From positions 8,558,501 through 8,622,500 of the forward strand of contig OZ020517.1 in assembly GCA_963971425.1 (NCBI GenBank): 64,000 nucleotides of DNA. The letters run 5' to 3'. Source of the DNA: Bryoerythrophyllum caledonicum. Its lineage: Eukaryota > Streptophyta > Bryopsida > Pottiales > Pottiaceae. Both the position numbers and the translations under genes were made by a program. Below the pieces are notes generated by a model that was not told the origin of the DNA, searched no databases, and saw nothing but the letters and a program-made list of their open reading frames with translations. This document shows positions 1 through 11,944 of this stretch, piece by piece (the first letter of the stretch is position 1; the number at the start of each line of letters is the position of its first letter).

Positions 1-65
1 TGCCATAGTTTGGCCACTCATTTCGACGGTCGGCCTCTCGACTTGGGCATAGTGTGAAGCGGTCC
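1..65. mobile_element. PIF/Harbinger element, right end only
   Basis: The window opens inside an element whose last bases AGTGTGAAGCGGTCC match the right terminus of the fuller PIF/Harbinger copy at 58256-60920 (GGTGTAAAGCGGCCC), as does the preceding 50 bases including CTCTCGACT. It is followed by TAA at 66-68, the target triplet of this superfamily. It interrupts a TTAA-flanked element that continues at 69. Confidence 0.75.
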
Positions 66-68
66 TAA

Positions 69-157
69 GAACTTTAATGTTTTCATTTCCACTCTTTGCA
101 CTAAAATGAGAAGGTTTGGGGTGATTTTGGTGAATCATAGTCATGGTCCTGTAGGTG
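69..157 (-). repeat. TTAA family A, terminal fragment
   Basis: This is the reverse complement of the left end of the ~945-bp family A repeat (compare 1671-1760): it contains the inverted 'cacaccaaaa..ttcaaa..cattttagtgc' block and ends GGTCCTGTAGGTG followed by TTAA (158-161). The rest of this copy lies outside the window, beyond the inserted Harbinger end. Confidence 0.65.
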
Positions 158-161
158 TTAA

Positions 162-494
162 TCACTGCTGAAGCAGTAAAGGTACAAGGGTACTTTCATC
201 CGCAATCAATCGAGGAAGTGAGCAAACTGTGAAGTCAAATGCTGGTAGCAGCTCAAAACGCTGGTGTCCCCAAGCTACAATGTATGCAAGTTAACCCCAT
301 TGTGTATGTACACAACAATCATGATCAAGTTGAGTGCTGCTCCCGACAACATGCAAGAAATCCTGTGTTGGGTGGGATGTGTTTCGCTTTCTGTAAGTCG
401 CCCTAATTTACGGTACGGCTAAGTCAGATTTGACATTCAGCTGCCTGGTAATGTTATTTCATGGCAAGATTTTACATTCCGCAATTTCCAAATT
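162..494. other. No feature recognised
   Basis: Non-coding sequence without long ORF, repeat or motif that I can name. Confidence 0.5.
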
Positions 495-498
495 TTAA

Positions 499-782
499 CC
501 CTTTGACCCTTTAGTGGCGAGGTGGTCATTTTCGGGTCTATTTTTGGTGCTTTCCAAGGTATGTCTGCTTTTGTGTAAGTTAAATGCACTTTTTTATTGG
601 GAACAATTCCTAGGCACATTGGTGCAAGCGTTAGAGAGCTACAATGATTTCTATGAAGTGGGGCCAACGTGAAATGTACCATATGTCTAGATACTATTGT
701 GTATTATCTACTAGTAGTTGTGCATGATCTAGTACACTTGTGGATTCTCTTGTGCCTTGTGAAGACCTCCGACAATAAAGGG
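499..782. repeat. TTAA family B MITE (284 bp)
   Basis: TTAA (495-498) is followed by CCCTTTGACC, and the other end reads AATAAAGGG followed by TTAA (783-786). The interior block 'tacaatgatttctatgaagtgg' is shared with the copies at 31828-32119, 787-1040 and 4541-4850. A GACC/GGTC inverted pair lies just inside the left end. Non-coding. Confidence 0.7.
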
Positions 783-786
783 TTAA

Positions 787-1040
787 GGCCTAACGTCCAC
801 CTTTGGGTTCTTTGGGCACGTTAATATTTGTGGCAAGTGCTATAGGCCACCTCTAAGGAAAATTTGAGAAAATTTTAGAGGTGAAGCTAGATGAGCATCT
901 ACCGGGTCTATTGACACCAAAATTGATGCAGGCATTGGTGTCAAATGGTTTCCATGAAGTAGGGTGGCGATGAAATGTATCCGTTGTGTGAATGATGTTC
1001 TGCATAATCTATTATACTTGTGGCCTTAAAGCTTAATTAT
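787..1040. repeat. TTAA family B MITE, second copy in tandem
   Basis: Directly abuts the first copy. It shares 'gctataggccacc', the 'catgaagtagggtgg..gatgaaatgta' block and the 'cataatctattatacttgtgg' end with the copies at 499-782, 4541-4850 and 31828-32119. Ends near CTTAAAGCTTAA. Boundaries are approximate. Confidence 0.55.
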
Positions 1041-1666
1041 GAATGAATAATGTACAAAATGGAACACTATGTAGGGTACTAGCAATATTCAAAGTATTTA
1101 CCATATCATTTAATGTAACTAATAGTAAGTTTTGGCTTTTTGAAATAGTATTATGAAAAACTCTCTTTTTCTCGAATGCTTAGGAACTTAAAAGTAATTA
1201 TTATTTTGATGTTGCCCCCATGCTGTAACCAAGCTTGTTGTTTTTCGTGCATGTAACCATTGAGCTTGCTTTTTTCTATTTTCTTTCCCACAGAAAGGAG
1301 AGCTTTTAATGTACAAAAGAATAAAAATATACATGTAATCAAGTTTTCAGTGTTTCTTAAGGTTGAAGCACCTATTACCGCCAACTGAAATTATTATTAG
1401 AAGAACAAACTTTGTAAGAAAAATCCATCCTTGAGAGGAATGAATCCATTACAATTTCAAAATTAATGTTGTAATCACGGTCCTACTTTTTGAAAGTGAA
1501 GAACATTTTACCACCGCAAAACTACTTTGATTATTATTCTGACCAATATTTATATTCTTCAGTAGAAGCTACTCACTCTTTAGAAAAATCGGAAAAAAAT
1601 ATCATATGGAAAAAAACTTATTTCCATGTCCACTTGTAATCCTTTCTCCTTACACTAATTGTGCTA
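1041..1666. other. AT-rich spacer
   Basis: No coding or repeat structure recognised. Confidence 0.5.
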
Positions 1667-1670
1667 TTAA

Positions 1671-2612
1671 CCCCTAAATTACGGTGACAATTTCACACCA
1701 AAAACACTTCAAAATTGCTCATTTTAGTACATTGAGCAAGGAAGAAAACAAAAGCTTTTATTTCTAGTTTAAACCATAGGATCTCAATTAAGACTTATCA
1801 AGTAACACACTCACGAATTCTCATAAAATTTCACCGCATGGATTGAAAGATTATAGTGTTTGAAGTGGAGAAAAGGGTTCATTTTCTTCCCTACGTTTAG
1901 TGGATCAACAAACTTTGACTTCAGTCGGTGTCAAGTTTTTGCACTATGCAAGGTCTAAATACATTACCATCATGTTAAGCATGATATTAGTTCCTTTTAG
2001 ACCAAGTTTTAGAGTTAAAGAAAAGGTGTAGCTTATTCAAAAACATTGTGCAAGGAGTGGAGGTTCAATAATTGTCAATTCACGTTAATTTTTTTGTGAA
2101 CTTTACATGTTATAGAACGAGAATCCGAATGGTCAATAAGAAGGTTTACACCATACAATGCGTTGGGAAAAATCAAATGTAAAACATATGAAGATCTCAA
2201 AGTTTTATGTGGAAAAGAAGAAGATTCTTTGGTACCTTGCCCGACAAAGTGAGACAATGTGTGAAAATGTTTGACTTGGATTGACATGCTATTTTCCACA
2301 AAGACAAGAGTTTTCTTTTGACAATATGAAAGGAAATAATTTGATTTGCTAGTAGTGAAAATCTCACGTTCAATAGAGTGTCCTAGCAAAAGTTTTTGGA
2401 GTTGCGCGACGTGCCCGCTCTCCTATTTGAACTTCAAAACCCTATAAATTTTCATGAAATGTGGGATTTAGGAAAAAAAATTGGGCCCACACAAAGATTT
2501 TAGTATGTCTATTTATAGGTAAAATTTTCAAAAAAGATGTTATAAATTCACACAGTAGGAACGTGCCCGAATCTTCAAGAGTCCTCCAAGGGAACTCTTA
2601 TTAATTTAGAGG
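1671..2612 (+). repeat. TTAA family A element (942 bp)
   Basis: Flanked by TTAA at 1667-1670 and 2613-2616. Termini are inverted: CCCCTAAATT at the left, AATTTAGAGG at the right. Same length and internal order as copies at 13248-14168, 17079-18026 and 53620-54561 (blocks: 'cacaccaaaa', 'ggattgaaagattatagtg', 'gactttgacttca', 'caaggagtgga', 'gtgtcctagcaaaag'). No ORF of transposase kind, so it is non-autonomous. A TTAA target fits piggyBac or Kolobok superfamilies; which one is not decidable here. Confidence 0.8.
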
Positions 2613-2616
2613 TTAA

Positions 2617-3272
2617 GTGTGGCTTGACATTTATTAACACTTACCTCACTATGCATTTCACTCTAAATTTAAACAAGTTGAGATTTAGCGCATGCCTAGC
2701 AGTTGTAGAATTGAGGCCATAAATGAGGTTTTACAGTGGCTATTTTGGGACCGCAACCAAGTTTCGTAAACGCTCGTGGGTGAAATCTTGCGTACATGGC
2801 AACATGTGCTTGGCAGAGAGGAGGTTGGTTACATGTAGTAACCGGCTCCATGTAGCGCAAAATCCGAAACATCAGCCGCAATCCATGGGTCCGTCTTAAG
2901 CTGTCAATCATGCGGAATCCAACAGCCCTGACAACCAGTTACATAGAGTAACCGGCCTCCTCAAGCCGGTTACCTAATACATAGTTGACCACCCCAACAA
3001 CCCTAGGAATCTCGCCCTTAAATTTTATCGGTCCACATCCTCTACATCAACCTCGTTAGATGCTTGATTACTTTGAACAGAATAGAGTGAGGCAAAAAAC
3101 GCACGCTAAACTTCTTGGTGGTGTTGGATTCTATGTTTTAGGGAGACATACAACACTTTTACAGATTTGAAGTATTGTTGTAGGGAGCTTTTTCCACTTT
3201 TCATATCCACAAGCGCTATATAATCAGTTGCGGTGACATTTGCCATGACGGTAAGTGATGCTCTTAGAGTGT
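2617..3272. other. Spacer with a fragment of family D
   Basis: 2690-2830 ('gcatgcctagcagttgtagaattgaggcc' onward) resembles the left end of the TTA-flanked family D (11945-12514) but lacks a matching right end. 2830-2980 holds several copies of a GGTTAC/GTAACC motif in both orientations. No gene seen. Confidence 0.45.
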
Positions 3273-3284
3273 GCCATACATGGA

Positions 3285-3399
3285 AGAAGAAGAACGCCGG
3301 TCTCTGAAGGAGGCCGGCGTGAATAAAGTGTTGTTCGTTCCACTACTAAGACCATGCCCACCGGACAAGGAATTAGTAAGTTGGAACTACTTCCCCCTC
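3285..3399 (-). repeat. 5'-truncated tRNA-derived SINE with 12-bp target duplication
   Basis: Reverse complement of the 3' part of the SINE at 15779-16109 (shared: GAAGTAG, 'gtccggtgg', 'gaacaa', GCCGGAG, terminal TTCTTCTTC). GCCATACATGGA occurs on both sides, at 3273-3284 and 3400-3411. 5' truncation with a direct target duplication is the mark of target-primed reverse transcription by LINE machinery. Confidence 0.75.
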
Positions 3400-3427
3400 G
3401 CCATACATGGAGGTAAATATCAATATA

Positions 3428-3777
3428 AGGTAAGCCTCTCCATAACCAACAAAAACCCATAGCCAACGCCTATAAAATTTGGGTATATCCAACCCTCTTC
3501 CATCCCATTACCACCAACTGAGCTCCAAATGGAGGTTTGCTATTAGTCAAGACCCTTACTTTTGGTCGTTGTTATGGGGATACCTACTGCTAGCTACCAC
3601 TAAACATGGCTGCAGAGTTTGAAAATTCACAACTAATACAATTTTCATCGAAAAAAAATGAAATCACTTGGGTTGGAATTGTAATTCTATTGGCTATCAC
3701 TAAAAATAATAGTATAATTATATCATCTCTCTATTTATGCATATTCCTTAACTTGTCGGTTTTATGGGGGCTTCCCT
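3428..3777. repeat. TA-flanked MITE-like family C (350 bp)
   Basis: Flanked by TA (3426-3427 and 3778-3779). Ends AGGTAAGCC and GGCTTCCCT are inverted repeats with one mismatch. Related copies at 14375-14871, 16744-18056 and, inverted, about 19215-19570. The common interior is 'aaaattcacaacta..aatcacttgggttg'. TA target suggests a Tc1/mariner-driven, Stowaway-like element. Non-coding. Confidence 0.65.
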
Positions 3778-3779
3778 TA

Positions 3780-4540
3780 TGTCAAACTGAGCTAGGGAGT
3801 GGCAAAACCTTACAGAAAATGTACAGTGGAACAAATTTTTCCACTCCAAAAACAGAGAGTGTTACTATTTACATTGAGGCGTTTGTTTGGTTCACATTTC
3901 CCAGAGGGCCTACCAGTAACTTATGGGATCATACTTTTCAACCTGACTGGCTCTGCTGCAGGAGAACATGACGATGCCTGCACATATGCGTGGTCCTATG
4001 GTTGTACGGCGGATGGACAACGAGGCCCTTCAAGAAGTTAGTTGCGAAAGAAAAAAACAGCCATCCATCACGACTGAAACAATTCCAGATTCAAACCTTG
4101 GTGCTCCTCTGCTCAACTTTCTCAGCCCATGTGACCTCAATTGCCTCAGATTGTTGTCATCACACTGTCTTCTTTGGTTTTTGGAGTGTTGTCCAAATGA
4201 TTATACTTTTTGAATGTCGTATTCATATAGGAAAACATCCTCTTGGGATGACCATTTCAACCCGACAAATCAAAAGTCCCGAGGTGGGCTTTTGCAAATC
4301 TTGGGCATGTTTCCAAGGTTGCAATTAGTATTTCCAATACTTGAAATTTTGTACAAAGATGCAAGAAGATAAGAGCTATGTGAGAATACAATTTTTATTC
4401 TCATCCGACCTGTCAAAAAAAGTTGCGCTATCTTTTCAATAAATTTGTAAAGGGCTGGCACTTCATACAACTTAAAAATTTTGTGCTACGACCTTCTATT
4501 GAATATGAGATTTTTAATCCAAGCAAGTAATAGTGTTCTA
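3780..4540. other. Spacer; contains a block repeated at 5685-5800
   Basis: 4275-4380 ('aaaagtcccgaggtgggcttttgcaaat' onward) is about 80-85 percent identical by eye to 5687-5800. This block is of unknown nature. No gene recognised. Confidence 0.5.
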
Positions 4541-4850
4541 TTCAACCCTTGAAGGCCAAACGACCAAATATGGGTCGTAATGGCACAGGAACCTTTATAG
4601 CAAACGCTATAGGCCACCTTGAAGGAAAAAATACACCATGACTTACAGGTGGAGGAAGATGGGCATTTATTGAGAACATAGTGACGACAATTGGTGCATC
4701 GGCGAGCTAAAGTGATTTCCGCGAAATGAGTTTGTAGATTATTGTGGTGAAATGTACCTAGGTGCGTAGATCTCATTATACATGATCTAGATCACTCGTA
4801 GATTCTCACATGTCAAAAAAAACTCATCAGTCTTAAAGGACTAAGATTGT
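4541..4850. repeat. TTAA family B MITE, eroded ends
   Basis: Begins TTCA-CCCTTGAAGGCC with a GACC..GGGTC hairpin just inside, and ends CTTAAAGGAC. Interior blocks ('gctataggccaccttgaagg', 'gtgatttccgcgaaatgag', 'gtagattctcaca') match the other family B copies. The flanking tetranucleotides have mutated away from TTAA. Confidence 0.55.
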
Positions 4851-5478
4851 AAAAAGAAAGGGTTTTTATAGTATGCAACTTTCACTCTAAGATGAGTCAA
4901 GGTTTTCTCTCCTTTTTTGAGCAAGGTGCACAAAATCATTTTCATGTCCTCATAAAAATTGAAGATCTTCATTTTTTCTCATTTCATTTTTCTTTCTTCT
5001 AAAAGAAGCACATACTTTAGTTTTGACTGTTTATATTTCCAATTCACACACAAGAATGAATCAATCAAAAATCAAAATGTGATTTTGTGATTTTTTTATC
5101 TTTCTTCATTGCTTAGTTTTCTATAAATTGCGTCACTTCTCTAATACCTCTAAAAATTGTTGAATGAGGATCTAACATCATTTATATTGAAATGGCATGA
5201 TATTTGGAGCTTTTGTAATATTTTAATGCCAAGTGAAGTCAAAGTATGTTGATCCTTGAAATGCAAGGAAGAAAATTAAACTTCAAACTCCATAATCTTA
5301 TGATCCATACCATCAAAGATTATGAAAACTTGTGAGCATGTGATTTTAATAGTATGGATGATTCAAGATCTTCTGGTTGGGAAGGAAATAAGAACTTTAT
5401 TGTTTTCATTTCCACACTTTGCAATAAAATGAGTAGTTTTTGGGTGGTTTTGGTGACACACTATCATGGCCCCAGAGG
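4851..5478 (-). repeat. TTAA family A, partial copy
   Basis: Inverted relative to 1671-2612. The left-end part of the family is present, finishing GGCCCCAGAGG then TTAA (5479-5482). The distal part is missing or too diverged to place, so the left boundary is approximate. Confidence 0.6.
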
Positions 5479-5639
5479 TTAAATTGAAAAAGGGTCATTT
5501 GGTTAAATAACTTTTGGTAGATATTCCAACCTTATATATAGCCATTTTTGTCACCCACAAGATTTAACCCGAAAGCCTCAAGCATCTACTATAAGCTTCA
5601 CGTATCTTGGTTATTTAACATTTTTTTAATCAATGTTAA

Positions 5640-6219
5640 AACGTTGACGATTTTACATAATATTTTTTTATTGTTCCTAGAAAACCAAAAGTCTTGAGGT
5701 GGGCTTTGCAAACCTCAAGCACGTTTCCATAATTGCAATTTATATTTCCAATTCTTGAAATTTTGTACAAAGATGCAAGAAGATAAAAGTTGTGTGAGGA
5801 TAAGATTTTTTTTTGCTTCAAGAAAAAACATGAACCTTGGTTTCTATTGTTTGGATTTCTAATCTACACAAGAATAAATCAATTAAGAATAAAAATTTGG
5901 TTTTGCACAAGGAAAAAACTTAGTGTACAAGAAATTACATCTCATACGTTGTAATGATATAAATCTAACACTTTTTTAATGAAAAATCTTAACACCAAGT
6001 GAATTCAAGATTTGTCGATCCTTTATAGGATTTTCTAAACTCTATAATTATTCAATCCTTGTTGTCAGTTTGTATGGTATTTTGTGAGCATTTGCTTTTA
6101 ATAGTAAATATTAAGATCTCATGTTGGGGATAGAAATAATGAGTTTATTGTATTTTCATTTTTGCACTAAAATGAGAAATTTAAGTATTTTGGTGAAAAA
6201 TGGTCAAAGTTGTTAGGAA
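5640..6219 (-). repeat. TTAA family A, partial copy
   Basis: A second inverted partial copy lying directly after the previous one. It ends 'gttaggaa' before TTAA at 6220-6223 and carries the reversed 'caagtgaattcaaga' and 'ttttgcactaaaatgagaa' blocks. It begins near the 5685-5800 block shared with 4275-4380. Confidence 0.55.
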
Positions 6220-6223
6220 TTAA

Positions 6224-6801
6224 TTTGGCATGCCTTTTTTAATTCATGAAAATTGAACATGAGATTTGCCTATGGTGGGTTGGATCCACTTGAATACTCA
6301 TTTTAGTTTACATTGAAAAAGGATAAAAATAGAGGTCAAAATCAAATTTTGAAGCTCAAAGTGGCAAAAAAGAACTTTGAAGCGTCTGTTTGAAGATAAG
6401 CTAAAACAAGATGTTGCCATATAAGGAAGCATTTGCCTCAATGGTTAGTCAATGCAACACAAATATCTTCCATACCTACTCCTCACTATTCCTAGATTTC
6501 CTTGATGTTCTCTCATTTGTAAGTTTGTGCTCCCCCAAATCTAAAGAGGATGAATTACACTAATTAAGTCTTACATGCATCTAATCATGATAAAAATCAC
6601 ATTATTAATGGACTTCCATAAAAGACTTGAGGAACTAACTAAAATCCTAAACCTTGTGAAAAACATCAAAAGTACATTGCATTTATATAAATTTAATCAA
6701 TAATACACAAAATCATCTAGCAACCTACTTTTGTTTTGATCATCTAGATGTGATTTTTGTGGAATTGCATGTTAATTAAATCATTTTTGTGGAATCGCAT
6801 G
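6224..6801. other. AT-rich spacer
   Basis: No gene. 6726-6755 and 6779-6803 carry a short direct repeat around 'tttttgtggaat.gcatgttaat'. Confidence 0.5.
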
Positions 6802-7136
6802 TTAATCCTAGAGGACCACTTCCCCATCAAATGACATTTTCTATTTTAAGCATGTTTCTATGGTTTAAATGGTGATTTCAAACTTCTGGATTTTAAAGTG
6901 ACATAGCAGTAACTTTGTGAGAATCAAAATATTTTTCCACTATAGGCTATTTTAAGAAATATGAATGTTTCTTAATTCAAAATTGGGGACTCTAAGCGGC
7001 TCTAGATGTTTTGGAACGAGCTTCTATTAACATTGATATTTTTCAAATAAATACATAATATTATTCTTATTGATATTGTCAAAAATGATATTGCCCTCAA
7101 TGTAAAAAAATTATATAAACCCGAGTCAAACATTTT

Positions 7137-8953
7137 ATTTTTGTTTTTTTTTGGCACAAAAACAAAACGAATTTTGAATTGCAAGGAAATGAAGAAGCCA
7201 ACAAAGAGCGTGCCAAGGCCGGCAGCACAGAGGCAAGAGACAACGAGAACTCTAATGAAACTCTCTAACCCACTCAACCCGGTTATCCACCCTCGTGCAC
7301 AAAGCCTTGTTGCAGCCCCACTTGGAGTCAAAATTGAACGCCGCCTTGGACCTGTTCATCTCAGAGTTCGCCGTCCGAATCCTGTCCCACGCAATCCTGC
7401 CATAGTCGGTGAGTCCTTGCCAAATCACACTCTCCACCTTATACGGAGTCCAACGATGTTGATTGAACACCCAGTCGTTACGAGCAATCCACCGAGTCCA
7501 GATGGTGATGCCCCGGAGCAGCAACCAAAATCTACTGAGTTTCCCGAATTTCCTTGGAGGGCGGGCAGCAAACAGGGCTTGCTGGAGAGTGGGAATTCCC
7601 CACCTCTGCGTGGAGGAGCTACTAAGGTGTTGGAGAACTTTGACCACATAAAGCCAAGAGGAGCGCGCCTGTGGGCAGGACCAAAATCTGTGCACAATGC
7701 TCTCCACCTCACCTCGATCACAGACTCTACATCTATCATCAATGTCATGAGCAACTCTGCTTCTCCATTGGTTAACGGCGATGGCCTTGAGCCAAAGTTG
7801 CCAAATCAGACCTGCTTCCTTGCCAACTCTCTCCGGATCCCAAACATTCTTCCACTTGAGTTTGAAGTTCGGGGGAAGAACCTGATTCCACTTAGTGGTA
7901 ACAACATTGGGGGGAGGTCGCCTCGCGCGCAATATCTACCTACCAAACTTGGTGGTGTAAGAGAGCAGGGATTTTCCATTGGTCCAAGTGACTCTCTCCG
8001 GATCCCAAGTGAGTAACCTAGTCTTCCCATAGAAGAGAATGACCCCTTGCTTGCGTTCCCTTTTGAGAGTGATGACTCGCACTCTCTCCAGCCTCCCGTG
8101 AATGATGATGGTGCTAGGATTTCCAATGATCGATCTCTTTAGGAGGATACGTGCATGGGCGGCGACCGTGAAAAGTCCTCCATGTTCCCTAAGTGCCCAA
8201 GCCTCTTGTTTACCTATCTCTCTTCTTCCATTGAGAGCATCTCCAGTGAACACACAGGTAGGAGTTTGGTCATTGCTAGTGTCGAAAATACCAAGCCACT
8301 CACTACTCTTAGCAGGGTGGGTAGCAACCATAACCCAAAAATTTTGGGTAGGCCTGAGTCTGTCTTCGAGTCTCTCTAAAGGTTCCAATTCTTCATCTCT
8401 TAACCCATACCTAGGAGCTGCCTCCTCAAATTTGAGAATCCTATTCTCCTCGAGGGACCACAGATCGCTCGTAAATTCAAGTCCCTGTCGTGCAAGTTGA
8501 GCAACTCGCTTTTTAGGGAACTCAAAGCCCATCCTTAACGCACCCGATTCGATCCAGAGTGGTGTACTCAACCATTCCTCTTTGGTTTTTGCAGGGGTGA
8601 TGTTGACCTCACTTACTAGAGTTCTCCATGCCACTTTGGTTTTGTTCCAAAGACGAGAGCCGTTAGGGCGTTGAAAGCTCTTTTTAAAACCCCACCATAG
8701 GCTTGGTGGCCAGAGCGGGCCTCGTTCGGGTTAACAGTGTGATAAGTGGAAACGGAGAAGTGAGTTGAAGTTTGAATTGCGTGGCATACAAGCAGCAATT
8801 ATCCATTTGCACATGAGTGCAATCATAGCTTCCTTAGGATCAACTACATTAAGCCCACCTTCCTCTCTCTTTTGACAGATGGCGTTCCATGCAACTCTGG
8901 CTTTGGTGGGGTTAGGGGATCCTGCCCACATATAGTTCCTGATTTTGCCAGTG
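7137..8953 (-). mobile_element. 5'-truncated L1-like LINE with 15-bp target duplication
   Basis: CGAGTCAAACATTTT occurs at 7122-7136 and again at 8954-8968. On the minus strand the element runs from a truncated 5' end at 8953 to an A-rich tail at about 7137-7152. Only the end of ORF2 remains, which is usual for dead-on-arrival LINE copies. GC content is higher than the surroundings, as expected of a coding sequence copied in from elsewhere. Confidence 0.85.
7252..8953 (-). pseudogene. LINE ORF2 C-terminal part (reverse transcriptase end and zinc-binding domain), decayed
   Basis: Minus-strand frames read in order. First (8731-8953): a segment with GKIRNYMWAGSPNPTKARV, then VAWNAICQKREEGGLNVVD, typical of the region after the reverse transcriptase core in plant LINEs. 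Next (7936-8634): a linker segment including RLRPTQNFWVM. Last (7252-7932): a segment with CRVCDRGEVESIVHRFWSC, the C-x2-C-x-H-x-C zinc-binding end (zf-RVT type), followed by ARPPRKFGKLSRFWLLLRG. The frame shifts at least three times and the N-terminal endonuclease and catalytic YADD region are absent, so this copy cannot be active. Confidence 0.8.
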
Positions 8954-9627
8954 CGAGTCAAACATTTTCACTCATTGGTGAACAAAGGCCGAAAAAAACT
9001 TCTCCATTTTCATATAAAAATTTAGAAATCTCAATTTTTTTGCTTTTGATTTTTTAACTACAAGATGTGGTGTAAACCTCCTTATGGACTGATTAAATTC
9101 TCATTTTAAAATATTAATTTTGAAAAGAATTAAAATGTGTATTGACAATTTTTAAACTCCACTCTTTACAATGTCACGGTGTATCTTACTCCATTGGCAG
9201 TAAATTCTTCCAGCCACATACTCACTCTAGTATCTATTCAAGAGTGGATATTTTTTTGGATATGCTACATCTCTTTTCTACCTCTAAAGCTTAGAATACA
9301 AGGAACTAATATCATGTTTGACATGATGGTATAGAATGTAGACCTTGTGTAGTGCAAAATTTGACACCAAGTAAAGTCAACTGATGTTGATCTTTTTAAT
9401 ACATGAAGAAAATTAACCTTTTTCTTCACTTCAAACACTATAACCTTTCAAATTGTATAGTCAAAATTGATAAAATTCTGTGAGCATGTTAGCAATTTGA
9501 TTTCACAATTCGAATTGCAAATCACAATTCTTTTTTCTTTTTCTTTTTTTCCCTCTCCACTCTTCACACTAAAACAAGGAGCTTTGAAGTATTTTGGTGT
9601 GAATTAGTCAAGGAACTTTGGGGTTAA

Positions 9628-10397
9628 AAGTAGCCAAGGCAGAGATGAAACGCATGCTCTACGGACTCAAGGAAGATGGCCACATAAAGCTTACTATACC
9701 TCTACCAACAATGTATCCTATCTAAATGTATCTTCAAGGGAAAAAATGTTTCAATCATTTCAATGACTACAATAGTCTTTCAATTTGTATAGTCAAAATT
9801 CACAATTCTCTTAATACATTGTCTCATATAATTTTAGAAGATCTTGTGGTTCCATTCACAAAAAGTTAATCGTGGCACTTTTTAGCAATAAAGTAGAGAT
9901 CGCTTTAAAATGCCTTTGTCATTTACGGGTTAATGCATACCCTTTCCATGTATGCTTTACATAGGAAAAAACATGGCTTTCACCCTTACTCTTTCACTTG
10001 AAAAATGCCATAATTCAAGTGATTTTAAGGGCTGATGCTGACATGACATCTAACATCTCAAAGAAGGCTCATAATTTGAATTTGACAAATGAGGTCCCAA
10101 ATTTATGAATTCTTAATAACCTCTGGTTGCCCTACTACACACCTTCAAGTGAGTTTTAAATTATCATCGGCTTGTTTTGATACTTATCATGGTACACATC
10201 CTGCTTTCATATTACTCTCATGTACCGCTCCGCAATCACCTCAAATCCACATTGAACCTCCCTTGCACTTGCTATAAGCACTTGAGTTGACGTTGGGGTT
10301 TTAGCCTCCACAAGTACGTAGGAAAATTGTTAAATCACTAGTAGGTACTTATAAAACTTGTAAGGTCAATTGGTATGGTTAGAGTGTTTTGTCATAA
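9628..10397. other. AT-rich spacer
   Basis: No gene or named repeat seen. Short ORFs here have no recognisable domain. Confidence 0.5.
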
Positions 10398-10506
10398 TCC
10401 TTTGAGGACAAGTAAACTTTGGACGATGCAAGATTCTACAATGTCATAGATTATGAAGAACATCATCAAGGCAATGGATACATTTCAGTTTTTAACCCTT
10501 AAAGGA
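10398..10506. repeat. Short TTAA-type MITE (109 bp)
   Basis: ATAA-TCCTTTGAGGAC at the left and CCTTAAAGGA-TTAA at the right (TTAA 10507-10510). Resembles family B termini; closest to 31145-31269, which also begins TCCTTTGAGGACAAG. Confidence 0.55.
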
Positions 10507-10510
10507 TTAA

Positions 10511-11941
10511 CTCTTAAGCACCAAAAAATGAAAGTCCAACAACTTGCAGTTGGAATAGCATAACTTTCATTCTAAAATTCCAATGTGAATACATATCATA
10601 ATCTCATGAACTAATTCAATGGCACATCTTCATAAAGGAAATTCAAAAGTTTGTGAGCAAAAGTGACATCATAGAAAGTTGCCTAAGTCGTAGATGTCCT
10701 TTAGCCCCTGCAAGACCAAGACTATGTTCCAACAAAACCATCCCGAAACTCCCTCTCTAAGATGAGACTTTCCAAGACTAATTTCAAAAAGTCATTTACT
10801 ATTTTGAACCATGGGACCTTCAAGTCCACTACAATAAGGACACACTCCAAAAATTTCGTAAACTTGGACCGTACGAATTGAGGGATACACACATTTGAAG
10901 AGTGCGGTATACTTTTTTTCTTCATTGCACAGACATGATCAACATACTTTGACTCAAGCTAATGGCGTAATTTTACACTACGCATTGCATAAAGTTTATA
11001 GATCCATGTTCTATCTGGTGTTCGGTCATTGCATGCCAAAAACCATAAGTATTGGAGGTGTTGAAGATAAGAAAATTGAACTTGCAATACTAGGGGTATA
11101 GAAAGTAGCCCTTTACTTAGAAAAGCAATTTTATTTTTTAAATAGAGAAATAATTGTTGGATCAAAACGGTGGAAAGAACTATTATGACTTATTCTAACA
11201 ACAACTTATTATTATTATTGTTCAAATAAGGAAAATCCTAAATTCTATGCATTCTAAAGTGAAAATTATGAAGGTTGCAAAGAACTTTCCTTCACTACTA
11301 CCCGCCTCAAAAAAGTGCAATAGTCAACTTTAGAGTACTACTATTCATCTCTATATCCTGCCCAATTGCCTCAATATTGAGCATTATATGTTTGAAGCAC
11401 CATATTTTTTTCCTGTAAGTTTAAAAGAAAAGAAAAGATTTCCTTCTCACTAACCCGTATTTCATTCTCACTAAAAATTCCAAGAAGTTATTTTAAAAAT
11501 TGGATTTTTAGGAACTTGCCCAAAATCAATTTGTACCTAATTTTAGGTACACTTGGAACTTTAGGGGTTAGAGGAGAAAAGAGCGAGCTTTTCTGTACCT
11601 AATTCTGTACATACCAAGTTTGTACACATGTACATATTTACTACATTTATCTTCTCCTTCTGTGAAAGGCCCAAGCTGAAGGGAAGTTAATTGTCATTAA
11701 AAACTATTCCTGATTCATTTCACTACCAAAAAATATTGCAAGTATTTCTTCCTTTATTTCCTGTTGATAATCATGTCTTGCATCAGGAATATGAAGTTAC
11801 TTCAGTATTTCAAAATTCTTAAGTTATAACCAGTAAATGAGAGAAGAGTACGGTAACACACTCCCATGAAGCAAGCAAGTGCCAAGTGTTGGAGATAGTG
11901 CAATTGAATACCCTTCTAGGACCTACACAAGATTAGTGGGA
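10511..11941. other. AT-rich spacer with diverged family A sequence
   Basis: Parts of 10540-11010 ('aacatactttgactcaagctaatggcg', 'acactacgcattgcat') look like eroded family A, but I cannot find ends. The rest shows no structure. Confidence 0.4.
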
Positions 11942-11944
11942 TTA

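Larger units (their letters stand above)
6806..9623 (-). repeat. TTAA family A element split by a LINE
   Basis: TTAA at 6802-6805 is followed by TCCTAGAGGACC, and the far end reads 'aaggaactttgggg' before TTAA (9624-9627). Taking out the LINE (7137-8953) and one copy of its target duplication leaves about 986 bp, the family A length. Flanking blocks then line up in order with the reverse complement of 1671-2612. So family A inserted first and the LINE second. Confidence 0.75.

Noticed and set aside
7141-8016. Plus-strand ORF of 291 codons
   Set aside because: Antisense of the LINE ORF2 zinc-binding region; no domain of its own.
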